From: UBA2357 sp041916775
GTDB lineage: Bacteria; Pseudomonadota; Gammaproteobacteria; Burkholderiales; Rhodocyclaceae
NCBI GenBank assembly: GCA_041916775.1
Contig: JAYRYZ010000002.1
Span: forward strand, 1-64,000
Reading direction: 5' to 3'
DNA length: 64,000 bases
In this document: in pieces, positions 10,261 to 18,055 of the stretch
Layout: the number at the start of each line of letters is the position of its first letter
How positions within the stretch are numbered: the first letter of the stretch is position 1
The notes under the pieces: generated by a model
Database searches by the model: none
What the model was told of the DNA's origin: nothing
What the model saw: the letters and a program-made list of their open reading frames with translations, nothing else
Program-made: the position numbers and the translations under genes

Positions 10261-10332
10261 GTTGCTCACTCCGCCGAGAGTAGAAGTACGTGATACGAGA
10301 TGGGATGTATCTGTCTTGAGAAGGGCTTGCGC

Positions 10333-10851
10333 TCAGGCTGCGTCCTCGCCCGCTTCCAGGAATGCGGGGCTGGCAAGCAGCGCGCGCACGTCAAGCTTCA
10401 GCCATTGCCGGTCCCACATGTCCCGCACCGAGCCGCCCACCCAAGGGTGCGCGGGGGGCGTGCCGTGATCCGGTTCGAACTCTTCCGGGCTGCGCAGGCC
10501 GGTGGTGCTGGAGAAGAGCAGAGCACTGTTGGCACCATGGCGGGCTCCGACGAGCAGCAGGCGTGCGCGACCCGTGGGGGTGATCGCAGGGCCACCATGG
10601 AAGAGCGAAAAATCCACGACGCCGTAGAGCATTCCGCGCACATTGGCGATGCCGCGATACCAGCCACGTGTCAGTGGCACGTGCGCCAGCGCTGGCACCG
10701 GCAGCACCTCGCCGGTATCGGTGAGGTCGATCAGCCAGTGCGTCTCGGCCGCCTCGAGCGCCAGCAAGGTGCGACGATCGCTGCCCTTGGCCTCGGCAAG
10801 GCGGTGTGCAAGGTTCTCCTGGAACTCGCGAAGGCTGGTCCGCTTGGCCAT
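10333..10851 (-). CDS. pilI: PilI, CheW-like coupling protein
   Basis: A 172-residue CheW-domain protein expected to couple the receptor PilJ to the ChpA kinase. After a short helical start (MAKRTSLREFQENLA) comes a CheW fold with features such as VPLTRGWYRGIANVRG and a VDFSLF strand, the usual surface that binds receptor and kinase. The longer frame reaching 10977 only reads back through the pilH gene, so ATG 10851, 5 bp after the pilH stop, is the natural start. A 72-bp gap separates it from pilJ. Confidence 0.9.
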   Translation of the reverse strand: MAKRTSLREFQENLAHRLAEAKGSDRRTLLALEAAETHWLIDLTDTGEVLPVPALAHVPLTRGWYRGIANVRGMLYGVVDFSLFHGGPAITPTGRARLLLVGARHGANSALLFSSTTGLRSPEEFEPDHGTPPAHPWVGGSVRDMWDRQWLKLDVRALLASPAFLEAGEDAA

Positions 10852-10856
10852 GTCGC

Positions 10857-11222
10857 TCAGCCGAACGCCTTGATGCGTGCGATCAGTTCCTTGTGATCCA
10901 CCGGCTTCACGAGGTAGTCGAGCGCGCCCTGGCGCATACCCCAGATCTTGTCGGTCTCCAGCCCCTTGCTGGTGCACATGATGATCGGGATCGAGCGCGT
11001 GGCGTCATTGCGCGAGATCGTTCGGGTCGCCTGGTAGCCGTTGATGCCCGGCATGACCACGTCCATCAGGATCAGGTCCGGCAGTTCCGCTGCGCTCTTG
11101 GTGATCGCTTCGTCGCCACTTTCCGCCGTGATCACCTGATAACCGTGGCGCTGGAGTACTTCGGTCATCGCGAAGCGTTCGGTCGCTGAGTCGTCGACGA
11201 CGAGAATCTTCTTGATTGTCAT
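10857..11222 (-). CDS. pilH: PilH response regulator (single receiver domain)
   Basis: A 121-residue stand-alone CheY-like receiver. Acidic pocket residues are Asp10 and Asp11, the phosphoacceptor is Asp54 (LILMDVVMPG), and the switch residues are Thr84 and Lys106 (YLVKP). There is no output domain. By family knowledge, PilH acts with PilG downstream of ChpA and influences pilus retraction. It follows pilG by 18 bp and precedes pilI by 5 bp, so it is co-transcribed. Order and similarity support PilH rather than PilG for the second receiver. Confidence 0.9.
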   Translation of the reverse strand: MTIKKILVVDDSATERFAMTEVLQRHGYQVITAESGDEAITKSAAELPDLILMDVVMPGINGYQATRTISRNDATRSIPIIMCTSKGLETDKIWGMRQGALDYLVKPVDHKELIARIKAFG

Positions 11223-11240
11223 GGTGTGATGTGTCCTGGA

Positions 11241-11627
11241 TCAGGCCGTGTCCTTGCCGCAGTGGTGAGCCACGGCCTTGAGCAGGCTGTCCTTGGTGAA
11301 GGGCTTGGTGAGGTATTCGTCGGAGCCAACCATGCGTCCGCGTGCGCGGTCGAACAGGCCGTCCTTGGATGAAAGCATGATCACCGGCGTCGCGGCGAGG
11401 CGCGGGTTCTTCTTGATCAGCGCGCAGGTCTGGTAGCCGTCGAGGCGCGGCATCATGATGTCCACGAAGATCAGGTCGGGGCGATGGTCGGCAATCTTGG
11501 CGAGCGCGTCGAAGCCGTCCTCCGCAAGCACGACCTGACATCCGGACTGGGTGAGGAAAATCTCGGCGCTCCGCCGGATCGTGTTGCTGTCGTCAATGAC
11601 CATCACCTTGAGGCCGGTCAGGTCCAT
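11241..11627 (-). CDS. pilG: PilG response regulator (single receiver domain)
   Basis: A 128-residue CheY-like receiver: Asp12 and Asp13, phosphoacceptor Asp56 (LIFVDIMMPRLDG), Ser86/Ser87 and Lys108 (YLTKPF). It is the first gene of the pilG-pilH-pilI-pilJ-chpA operon. By family knowledge, PilG is phosphorylated by ChpA and promotes pilus extension and cAMP signalling. I chose ATG 11627 (MDLTGLKVMVIDD) because GAGGA lies about 10 nt upstream; the in-frame ATG at 11654 has no comparable site. Confidence 0.9.
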   Translation of the reverse strand: MDLTGLKVMVIDDSNTIRRSAEIFLTQSGCQVVLAEDGFDALAKIADHRPDLIFVDIMMPRLDGYQTCALIKKNPRLAATPVIMLSSKDGLFDRARGRMVGSDEYLTKPFTKDSLLKAVAHHCGKDTA

Positions 11628-11720
11628 CGTGTTCAGTCCTCGGTCAGCATTCATGTTTCATCGGAACCGCAGCCCGGCAGGCCTTACGGATGCGGTCGGC
11701 ATCGTCACCGATTCGGGGCG

Positions 11721-11737
11721 CTGCGTCAATGACGCAG
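11721..11737. promoter_or_regulatory. 17-bp perfect palindrome upstream of the pil-chp operon
   Basis: CTGCGTCA-A-TGACGCAG is a perfect inverted repeat (8-bp arms, 1-bp centre) in the 131-bp gap between the rubredoxin and pilG genes, both on the minus strand. It lies about 94 bp before the pilG ATG. It could be an operator for pilG or a terminator stem for the rubredoxin gene; no T-tract follows, which favours an operator. Confidence 0.4.
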
Positions 11738-11758
11738 GTCAACGTCGGGTCGCGCCGC

Positions 11759-11932
11759 TCAGATCTCCACCATCTCGAAATCCTCCTTGCGCGCTTCGCA
11801 TTCCGGGCAGGTCCAGTTGGGTGGGACATCCTCCCAGCGCGTGCCCGGTGCGATACCGTCGTCCGGCATCCCCGCGGCCTCGTCGTAGATGAAGCCGCAG
11901 ATGAGGCACATGTAGGTCTTGAATTCTGGCAT
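11759..11932 (-). CDS. rubredoxin
   Basis: A 57-residue iron-only electron carrier. The two iron-binding pairs are Cys9-x-x-Cys12 (YMCLICGFIYD) and Cys42-x-x-Cys45 (WTCPECEARK), with the family's PGT-W-D-P-W core between them. ATG 11932 (MPEFKTYMC) gives the usual length; an in-frame GTG at 11941 would add three residues. Its partner enzyme cannot be read from context: neighbours are the pilus chemotaxis operon and the divergent thiD-like gene. Confidence 0.95.
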   Translation of the reverse strand: MPEFKTYMCLICGFIYDEAAGMPDDGIAPGTRWEDVPPNWTCPECEARKEDFEMVEI

Positions 11933-12030
11933 GGCGGTCACGAGGCACCGGATCGGTGCTTTGGCGTTAGAATCGGGGCTATGTTACCGCATTTCCCAAT
12001 CTGCCCGGCAGGCGCGGGTTTCACACCCGG

Positions 12031-12885
12031 ATGTCCCTTGTCATGCAATCTGTGATCCCTCCTGCGCCACCTGGCGTGCTCAGTTTCTCCAGTGCCGACC
12101 CCAGCGGTGGCGCGGGTGTGCAGGGGGACGCGCAGACCTTTGCCGCCCTGGGCTGTCACCCGATGTCGGTGATCTGTGCGGTGTCCGTGCGTGACACCCG
12201 GAGCACGGACGACTGTCTGGTGCTCGACGACGACTCCGTGGTCGTGCAGGCCCGCACCATCCTCGAGGATGTCCCCGTGCGCGCGTTCCGTCTCGGCGTC
12301 GTGGGTAGCGTGGAGAACCTCGTCGCCATTGCCGAGATCCTTTCGGATTATCCCGAGGTGCCGGTGGTGCTCGAGCCGCTGCTGTCGCAACTCGTCGGCG
12401 GCGAGGATGGCGCCGGTGAGGAGCTCGCGGAAGCCATGGTCGAGCTCATTCTTCCTCAGACCACGGTGCTGGTCTCGGATCGGCTCGAACTGGCGCGTCT
12501 TCTCGCTGCCGGCGTCGACGAGGAGGACGAGCAGGATGAGTCGGACGAGCCGAGCGATCTCGCCGGCCTGCTCATGCTCGGCACCGAGTTCGTGCTCGTG
12601 ACCGATGCCGGAGGGCATGGCCCGCAATGCGTGAATGTCCTGCATGGCAGTCAGGGTGTGGTGCGTACCGATGCATGGGAGCGCTTGCCGGGTCAGCATG
12701 TGGGTGCACGTGCAACCCTCGCCGCCGCGATTGCCGCCTGCCTCGCCCGGGGCATGGCCGTCCCCGAGGCGGTGCGTGAGGCCCAGGCCTATACCTGGCG
12801 CGCGCTTGCGGCAGCTTACCGGCCCGGCATGGGCCCGGCGCTGCCGGATCGCCTGTGCGACCTGCGCGGAGCGGCAGCGCGTTGA
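12031..12885 (+). CDS. thiD: ThiD-like (phospho)hydroxymethylpyrimidine kinase family protein, divergent
   Basis: A 284-residue ribokinase-fold protein. The N-terminal substrate motif ADPSGGAGVQGD (about 22-33) is that of ThiD, the kinase that phosphorylates hydroxymethylpyrimidine and its monophosphate in thiamine synthesis. The rest is divergent. Where ThiD normally has a DPVM-type motif this reads LEPLLSQLVG (about 113-123). The C-terminal GTGC-type anion hole with its catalytic Cys/Asp is replaced by VGARATLAAAIAA (about 224-236). An acidic insert (EEDEQDESDEP) lies near 168-178. It overlaps thiE by 4 bp, so a thiamine role is likely, but catalytic competence is doubtful. Start ATG 12031 or 12043. 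Confidence 0.75.
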   Translation: MSLVMQSVIPPAPPGVLSFSSADPSGGAGVQGDAQTFAALGCHPMSVICAVSVRDTRSTDDCLVLDDDSVVVQARTILEDVPVRAFRLGVVGSVENLVAIAEILSDYPEVPVVLEPLLSQLVGGEDGAGEELAEAMVELILPQTTVLVSDRLELARLLAAGVDEEDEQDESDEPSDLAGLLMLGTEFVLVTDAGGHGPQCVNVLHGSQGVVRTDAWERLPGQHVGARATLAAAIAACLARGMAVPEAVREAQAYTWRALAAAYRPGMGPALPDRLCDLRGAAAR

Positions 12886-13520
12886 AGCGTCCGGCAGAAC
12901 ACGGCCTTTACCTGATCACGCCGGACTGTATCGACACCCTGGCGCTCACCGCGCGCTTGCGGCCCGTGCTCGCCACCGGCGGGGTGGCCCTGCTGCAATA
13001 CCGCTGCAAGGTCCTCGTGGGCGAAGCGCGAGAGGCGCAGGCGCGGGCGGTTGCAGCGCTGTGTGCGGAAGCGGGCGTGCCTCTGGTCATCAACGACGAC
13101 TTGACGCTTGCGCTGACGGTCGGCGCTGCCGGGGTGCATCTCGGGCGCGATGATGGCGACCCGAGCCTGGCCCGCGCGCGCCTCGGGCCTGCTGCCATCA
13201 TCGGTGTGAGCTGCTACGACGAGTGGGCGCGCGCCGAGGCCGGAGTCGCCGCGGGGGCGGATTACATCGCCTTCGGCGCGATCTATCCATCCCCCACGAA
13301 GCCCGCGGCAGTGCGGGCGCCACTGGCGCTCCTCACGCGTGCGGCTGCTGCCTTGCCGACGCGCGTCGCTGCAATCGGTGGGATCACCGTCGAGCGTGCG
13401 GCCGAAGTGCGTGCGGCGGGTGCGCATTATGTCTGCGTCGTGTCGGACGTGTTCGATGCGGCGGATCCGGTCGGTCGGGTGTGCGCCTATCAGCGTGCGC
13501 TGTGCTCTGCGTCCGGATGA
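12882..13520 (+). CDS. thiE: thiamine-phosphate synthase
   Basis: ThiE joins hydroxymethylpyrimidine diphosphate and thiazole phosphate to make thiamine phosphate. The TIM-barrel motifs are present: GLYLITPD near the start, LLQYRCK (pyrophosphate-binding strand), NDDLTLAL, GVHLGRDDGD, IAFGAIYPSPTKP and AIGGI near the C-terminal phosphate site. I prefer TTG 12882, which overlaps the thiD-like stop (TTGA) and gives a normal 212-residue protein beginning KRPAEHGLYL. GTG 12855 would add nine residues lying inside the previous gene. The overlap implies translational coupling. Confidence 0.92.
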   Translation: MKRPAEHGLYLITPDCIDTLALTARLRPVLATGGVALLQYRCKVLVGEAREAQARAVAALCAEAGVPLVINDDLTLALTVGAAGVHLGRDDGDPSLARARLGPAAIIGVSCYDEWARAEAGVAAGADYIAFGAIYPSPTKPAAVRAPLALLTRAAAALPTRVAAIGGITVERAAEVRAAGAHYVCVVSDVFDAADPVGRVCAYQRALCSASG

Positions 13521-13593
13521 ACCTGGCCGCGCATGGCTTGACGAGTGTGTGCGGCGAATCCCTGAACCCTGATATCCAGGAATGTGCAAGATC

Positions 13594-14880
13594 ATGACCA
13601 GCAAGAACGAAACCCTGTTTGAACGTGCCCAGAAGACCATCCCCGGTGGCGTCAACTCACCCGTGCGCGCCTTCCGTTCGGTGGGCGGTACGCCGCGCTT
13701 CATCGAACGAGCCGAGGGCTGCAGGGTGTGGGATGCGGACGGCAAGGAGTACATCGATTATGTCGGCTCCTGGGGCCCCGCGATTGCCGGCCATGCCCAC
13801 CCTGCCATTGTCGATGCGGTGCGCGAGGCGGCGCTGGCCGGATTGTCCTTCGGCGCGCCGACCGAGGCCGAGGTGGAGATGGCCGAGACGCTGTGCGAGA
13901 TGCTGCCGTCGATGGAGATGGTGCGGCTGGTGAGCTCCGGCACCGAGGCGACGATGAGCGCGATCCGTCTCGCGCGCGGCTTCACCGGGCGCGATGCCAT
14001 CATCAAGTTCGAGGGCTGCTATCACGGCCACGCCGACAGCTTGCTGGTGAAGGCCGGCTCCGGCCTCCTGACCTTCGGCAACCCGTCCTCGGGCGGCGTG
14101 CCGGCGGATTTCGCCAAGCACACGATCGTGCTCGACTTCAACGACCTCGAGCAACTCGAGTCGGTGTTCAAGGCGCGCGGCAGCGAGATCGCGGCGGTGA
14201 TCGTCGAGCCGGTGGCCGGGAACATGAACCTGATCAAGCCCCGTCCCGGCTTCCTCGAAGGCCTGCGCGAACTGTGCACGCAGCACGGCACGGTGCTGAT
14301 CTTCGACGAGGTGATGACCGGCTTCCGCGTCGGACCGCAGGGTGTGCAGGGCCTCCTCGGCATCACCCCCGACCTCACCACGCTCGGCAAGGTCATCGGT
14401 GGCGGCATGCCGGTGGGGGCCTTCGGCGGCCGGCGCGACATCATGCATGCGATCGCGCCGCTCGGTTCGGTGTACCAGGCCGGCACCCTGTCCGGCAGCC
14501 CGGTCGCGGTTGCTGCGGGGCTGGCCTCTTTGAAGCTGGTGCGTGCGCCGGGCTTTCATGACTCGCTCGCACAGCGCGCCCGCCAATTGGTCGAAGGGCT
14601 CGCGGCAGCAGCTTCGGCCGCCGGCGTGGTGTTCAGCGCCGATGCAATCGGCGGCATGTTCGGGGTGTATTTCAGCGCCGAGGTGCCGGACACCTTCGCG
14701 GCGGTGACCGCGGGCGACCGCGAGCGCTTCAACCGCTTCTTCCACGCGATGCTCGATGCCGGCCACTACTTTGCGCCGTCCGCCTTCGAGGCGGGCTTTC
14801 TGTCGGCCGCGCACGGCGAGGCGGACATCGCGGCAACGGTTGCGGCGGCGCAGGCGGTGTTCCCGGCCTTGCGCGCGTGA
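13594..14880 (+). CDS. hemL: glutamate-1-semialdehyde 2,1-aminomutase
   Basis: A PLP enzyme that converts glutamate-1-semialdehyde to 5-aminolevulinate, the C5 route to haem. Visible signatures: GGVNSPVRAF near the N-terminus, SSGTEATMSAIRLAR (PLP phosphate region), IFDEVMTGFR and TTLGKVIGGGMPVGAFGG with the PLP lysine near residue 266. Length (428) is typical. ATG 13594 gives the usual MTSKNETLFERAQ start; an upstream ATG at 13582 directly abuts the AGGA and is less likely. It follows thiE by 73 bp and may share its transcript. Confidence 0.95.
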   Translation: MTSKNETLFERAQKTIPGGVNSPVRAFRSVGGTPRFIERAEGCRVWDADGKEYIDYVGSWGPAIAGHAHPAIVDAVREAALAGLSFGAPTEAEVEMAETLCEMLPSMEMVRLVSSGTEATMSAIRLARGFTGRDAIIKFEGCYHGHADSLLVKAGSGLLTFGNPSSGGVPADFAKHTIVLDFNDLEQLESVFKARGSEIAAVIVEPVAGNMNLIKPRPGFLEGLRELCTQHGTVLIFDEVMTGFRVGPQGVQGLLGITPDLTTLGKVIGGGMPVGAFGGRRDIMHAIAPLGSVYQAGTLSGSPVAVAAGLASLKLVRAPGFHDSLAQRARQLVEGLAAAASAAGVVFSADAIGGMFGVYFSAEVPDTFAAVTAGDRERFNRFFHAMLDAGHYFAPSAFEAGFLSAAHGEADIAATVAAAQAVFPALRA

Positions 14881-14888
14881 GCGCGCGC

Positions 14889-14915
14889 TGCGCTCCGGCC
14901 GGCGTCCGGAGCGCA
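14889..14915. terminator. hairpin between convergent hemL and mgtE
   Basis: TGCGCTCCGG (14889-14898) and CCGGAGCGCA (14906-14915) form a perfect 10-bp stem with a 7-nt loop, right after the hemL stop and just beyond the mgtE stop. T-tracts are absent. A bidirectional terminator is inferred. Confidence 0.55.
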
Positions 14916-14921
14916 CGCGAC

Positions 14922-16364
14922 TCACATCAGGAACAGCGTGGCGAGCCCGAGGAAGATGAAGAATCCGCCCGAGTCGGTGAGCGCGGTGATCATCACCGAG
15001 CCGCCGAGCGCCGGGTCCTTGCCGAGGCGGGCGCGCAGCATCGGAATGGTGACGCCGGCACAGGCGGCGAGGAGCAGGTTGAGCGTCATCGCCGAGGTCA
15101 TCACCGCGCCGAGCTGCCAGCTGTCGTACAACCACCATGCGAGCCCACCGAGAAAGCCGCCCCACACCAGGCCGTTGATCAGCGCCACGCCGACTTCCTT
15201 GCGCAGCAGGCGCTTGAATGCGCTCTGCTCGACCTGACCCATCGCGATTGCGCGCACGATCATCGTCACCGTCTGGTTACCCGAGTTGCCGCCGATGCCT
15301 GCGACAATGGGCATCAGCGCGGCGAGCGCCACCAGCTGCTCGATCGCGTTCTCGAAGAGGCCGATCACCCGCGAGGCGATGATCGCGGTCACCATATTGA
15401 TCGCCAGCCAGGCCCAGCGGTTCTTCACCGAGTCCCATACCGAGGCGAAGATGTCCTCTTCTTCCTTGAGGCCGGCCTGGTTGAGGATCTCCTGTTCGGA
15501 TTCCTCGCGAATGTAGTCGACCACGTCCGTGACGGTGAGCCGGCCGATGACGCGCTTGTCCTTGTCGACCACCGGCGCGGAGACGAGATCGTAGCGCTCG
15601 AAGGCCTGCGCGGCGTCGTCCGCGTCGTCGTCGGGCTCGAAGCTGATCACCGTCTCGGTGCGCATCAGGTCGGCGACGAGCGACTCCGGGTCCTTGGTGA
15701 GCAGGGATTCGAGGGTCAGGATGCCCTTCAGATGGTCGTCGCGATCGACGACGAAGAGCTTGTCGGTGTGGTCCGGCAGCTCGTCGAAGCGGCGCAGGTA
15801 GCGCAGCACCACTTCGAGGGTGACGTCCTCGCGTACCGTCACCATGTCGAACTCCATCAGCGCGCCGACGGTGTCCTCGGGGTAGGACATCGCAGTGCGC
15901 AGCTGCTCGCGGCTCTCGCTGTCGAGGGATTCGAACACGTCCTCGATGACTTCCGGCGGCAGGTCGGGCGCGAGGTCGGCGAGCTCGTCGGCATCCAGGG
16001 ACTCCGCTGCGGCCTTGAGCTCGGCGGTGTCCATGGTCTCTATCAGAGACTCGCGTACCGCGTCGGAAACTTCGAGCAGGATCTCGCCGTCGCGCTCCGC
16101 CTTCACCAGGTTCCACACCAGGAGGCGGTCTTCGAGCGGCAGGGCCTCGAGGATGTAGGCGATGTCGGCCGTGTGCAGCTCGTCGAGGCGCTGGCGCAGC
16201 TCGCTCAGGTGCTGCTTGTGGAGCAGTCCCTCGACCAGCGCATGGCGTGGCATGTCCTGGCGGTGGACGAGATCCTCGACCAGCTTCTGGCGCGACAACA
16301 GATCCTGCACCTCTCGCAGGTGTTGCTGGACATCGTCAGGCTGGCGTTCTTCTTCGACGGTCAT
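14922..16364 (-). CDS. mgtE: MgtE-type magnesium transporter
   Basis: A 480-residue inner-membrane Mg2+ channel/transporter. The order is complete: an acidic helical N-domain (about 1-165, repeated 'LHTADIAYILEAL'-type units), two CBS domains (about 170-295, e.g. GALMEFDMVTVREDV and FVVDRDDHLKGIL) and a C-terminal membrane domain of about five helices starting near 310. The pore signature AGIGGNSGNQTVTMIVRAI is present. By family knowledge, the N and CBS domains close the pore when cytoplasmic Mg2+ is high. Start ATG 16364. I saw no M-box-like riboswitch in the 147 bp upstream. Confidence 0.94.
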   Translation of the reverse strand: MTVEEERQPDDVQQHLREVQDLLSRQKLVEDLVHRQDMPRHALVEGLLHKQHLSELRQRLDELHTADIAYILEALPLEDRLLVWNLVKAERDGEILLEVSDAVRESLIETMDTAELKAAAESLDADELADLAPDLPPEVIEDVFESLDSESREQLRTAMSYPEDTVGALMEFDMVTVREDVTLEVVLRYLRRFDELPDHTDKLFVVDRDDHLKGILTLESLLTKDPESLVADLMRTETVISFEPDDDADDAAQAFERYDLVSAPVVDKDKRVIGRLTVTDVVDYIREESEQEILNQAGLKEEEDIFASVWDSVKNRWAWLAINMVTAIIASRVIGLFENAIEQLVALAALMPIVAGIGGNSGNQTVTMIVRAIAMGQVEQSAFKRLLRKEVGVALINGLVWGGFLGGLAWWLYDSWQLGAVMTSAMTLNLLLAACAGVTIPMLRARLGKDPALGGSVMITALTDSGGFFIFLGLATLFLM

Positions 16365-16511
16365 GCGCGTCCCGGTTTGCGTGAGGCGGGAAAGTGAAGC
16401 CCAGGGGGAATTCTACGGGGTGGAGGTGACGGCGGCGACCGAAAATTGCCGCGCGAGCGTCCACAACCGGTGATCGACGTCCCTTGGTGATGGACAGTCT
16501 GCGCGGTTGCG

Positions 16512-17195
16512 TCAGGGGATGGCCGAGCTGCCCATGCGCCGTGCAATGCTCGCGGCGTGGGCCGACAGGCGCGGCCCGAACTGGCGCTCGTAGCGCCGTG
16601 GGCTGGGCAGGCGCACCGCCAGACGTGCAGCCTCGGAGGGGCCGAGCTGGGCACAACTCACGCCGTGGAAGCGCCGCGCGGCCGCTTCGCAGCCGAACAG
16701 ACCATCGCCCCATTCGACGACGTTGAGGTAAACCTCAAGGATGCGTCGTTTCGACCAGGTCGCCTCGAGCATCACGGTGATCACGGCCTCCTGCACCTTG
16801 CGCAGATAGCTGCGCTCGGGGCTCAGGAACAGGTTCTTGGCGAGTTGCTGAGTGATCGTCGAGCCGCCGGAGACCGTCCTGCCGCGCCGCTGGTTGCGCT
16901 CCAGCGCCCGCTGCATGCCTTCCCAGTCGAAGCCCGTGTGGGACATGAAGCGGTCGTCCTCGGCTGCAACCACGGCGCGCTTGAGATTCGTGGAGATGCG
17001 CTCGTACGGCACCCACCGGTGATCCAGCCTGGCGGTAGGAGTCCTCTCCTGCAGTTCGGCGAGGCGGATCTCCATGAAGCGGGTACTGGTCGGATCGACC
17101 TCGCGCCACCACAGTACCTGCGCGAAGATCCAGGTCTGCCACATCAACAACAGCGCACATGCCGCGGCGAGAATGCGCAGCAGGCGGCGACCCAC
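16512..17195 (-). CDS. mtgA: monofunctional peptidoglycan transglycosylase
   Basis: A 227-residue inner-membrane glycosyltransferase (GT51) that polymerises lipid II into glycan strands without a transpeptidase domain. One membrane helix lies at about 5-25. The catalytic glutamate motif is AAEDDRFMSHTGFDWEGM (Glu near 78). Other GT51 motifs: GGSTITQQLAKNLFLS and KRRILEVYLNVVEWGDGLFG. It starts with GTG 17195, four bases after the aroE stop, so it is translated from the aroE transcript. It ends the RNB-tonB-aroE-mtgA operon. Confidence 0.94.
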   Translation of the reverse strand: MGRRLLRILAAACALLLMWQTWIFAQVLWWREVDPTSTRFMEIRLAELQERTPTARLDHRWVPYERISTNLKRAVVAAEDDRFMSHTGFDWEGMQRALERNQRRGRTVSGGSTITQQLAKNLFLSPERSYLRKVQEAVITVMLEATWSKRRILEVYLNVVEWGDGLFGCEAAARRFHGVSCAQLGPSEAARLAVRLPSPRRYERQFGPRLSAHAASIARRMGSSAIP

Positions 17196-17199
17196 GGCT

Positions 17200-18030
17200 T
17201 CAGCCGCTTAGCGCCCGGCGCAGCGCTGCGAGCACGGGCGCCGTGTCGGGACGGATGCCGCGCCACAGCGCGAAGCTCTCGGCGGCCTGCTCGACCAGCA
17301 TGCCCAGCCCGTCGGCAAGGTGTCGCGCACCCGCCCCGCGCGCCGCCGCGAGGAAGACGGTCTCGTGCGCGCCGTACATCATGTCGTAGGCGAGCGTGCA
17401 CTCGGCATATGCCTGTCCCGGCAGCGCCGGTGCTTCGCTCGCGAGGCTTGCGGAGGTGGCGTTGATGACGATATCGAAGCGCGCCTCGGTCAGTGCCGCG
17501 AACGGTTGCGCCTCGAGCCGAGTCCGCGCTGCAGAGGGGGCGAAGCGCTCGCGAAGCGCCTCCGCCTTTTCAGGGCTGCGGTTTGCAATCGTCAGGCTGG
17601 CCGGCGAGGCCCCCAGCAGCGGCAGCACCGCGCCGCGCGCCGCGCCGCCTGCCCCGAGGAGCAGGATGCGGCTGCCCGACAGGTGGAAGCCCAGGTTGGC
17701 GGTGATGTCACGCACCAGCCCTGCGCCGTCGGTGTTGTCACCGAAAATCAGCTCGCCATCGAACTTGAGTGTATTCACCGCACCGGCGGCCTCGGCGCGG
17801 GCGCTCAGCCGGTTTGCGAACGCATGGGCCTCCAGCTTGAACGGGACGGTCACGTTGAGCCCGCGGCCCCCGGCGTGACGGAACGCGTCGACGGCCGCGG
17901 CAAAGCCGTCGAGTGGTGCGAGCAGGGCCTTGTACTCCAGCGCCTCGCCGGTCTGCCGCGCGAACGCGGCATGGATTTGCGGTGACTTGCTGTGGGCGAT
18001 GGGGTTGCCGATGACGGCGTATCTGTCCAT
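17200..18030 (-). CDS. aroE: shikimate dehydrogenase
   Basis: A 276-residue NADP-dependent enzyme that reduces 3-dehydroshikimate to shikimate in chorismate synthesis. The N-terminal substrate domain has NPIAHSKSPQIH (shikimate-binding Ser14 and Ser16) and NVTVPFKLEA with catalytic Lys65. The Rossmann domain has LLGAGGAARGAVLPLL near 125-140. Length is normal. It sits between tonB (25 bp upstream) and mtgA (4 bp downstream). The later pathway gene aroC is at 42084. Confidence 0.95.
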   Translation of the reverse strand: MDRYAVIGNPIAHSKSPQIHAAFARQTGEALEYKALLAPLDGFAAAVDAFRHAGGRGLNVTVPFKLEAHAFANRLSARAEAAGAVNTLKFDGELIFGDNTDGAGLVRDITANLGFHLSGSRILLLGAGGAARGAVLPLLGASPASLTIANRSPEKAEALRERFAPSAARTRLEAQPFAALTEARFDIVINATSASLASEAPALPGQAYAECTLAYDMMYGAHETVFLAAARGAGARHLADGLGMLVEQAAESFALWRGIRPDTAPVLAALRRALSG

Positions 18031-18055
18031 GTGCAGGTGGCAGCGGTGATTGGCG

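Noticed and set aside
16365..16511. Mg2+ riboswitch (M-box) before mgtE
   Set aside because: I looked for a conserved leader in this 147-bp gap and saw no convincing paired structure or terminator; a covariance search would be needed to change this.
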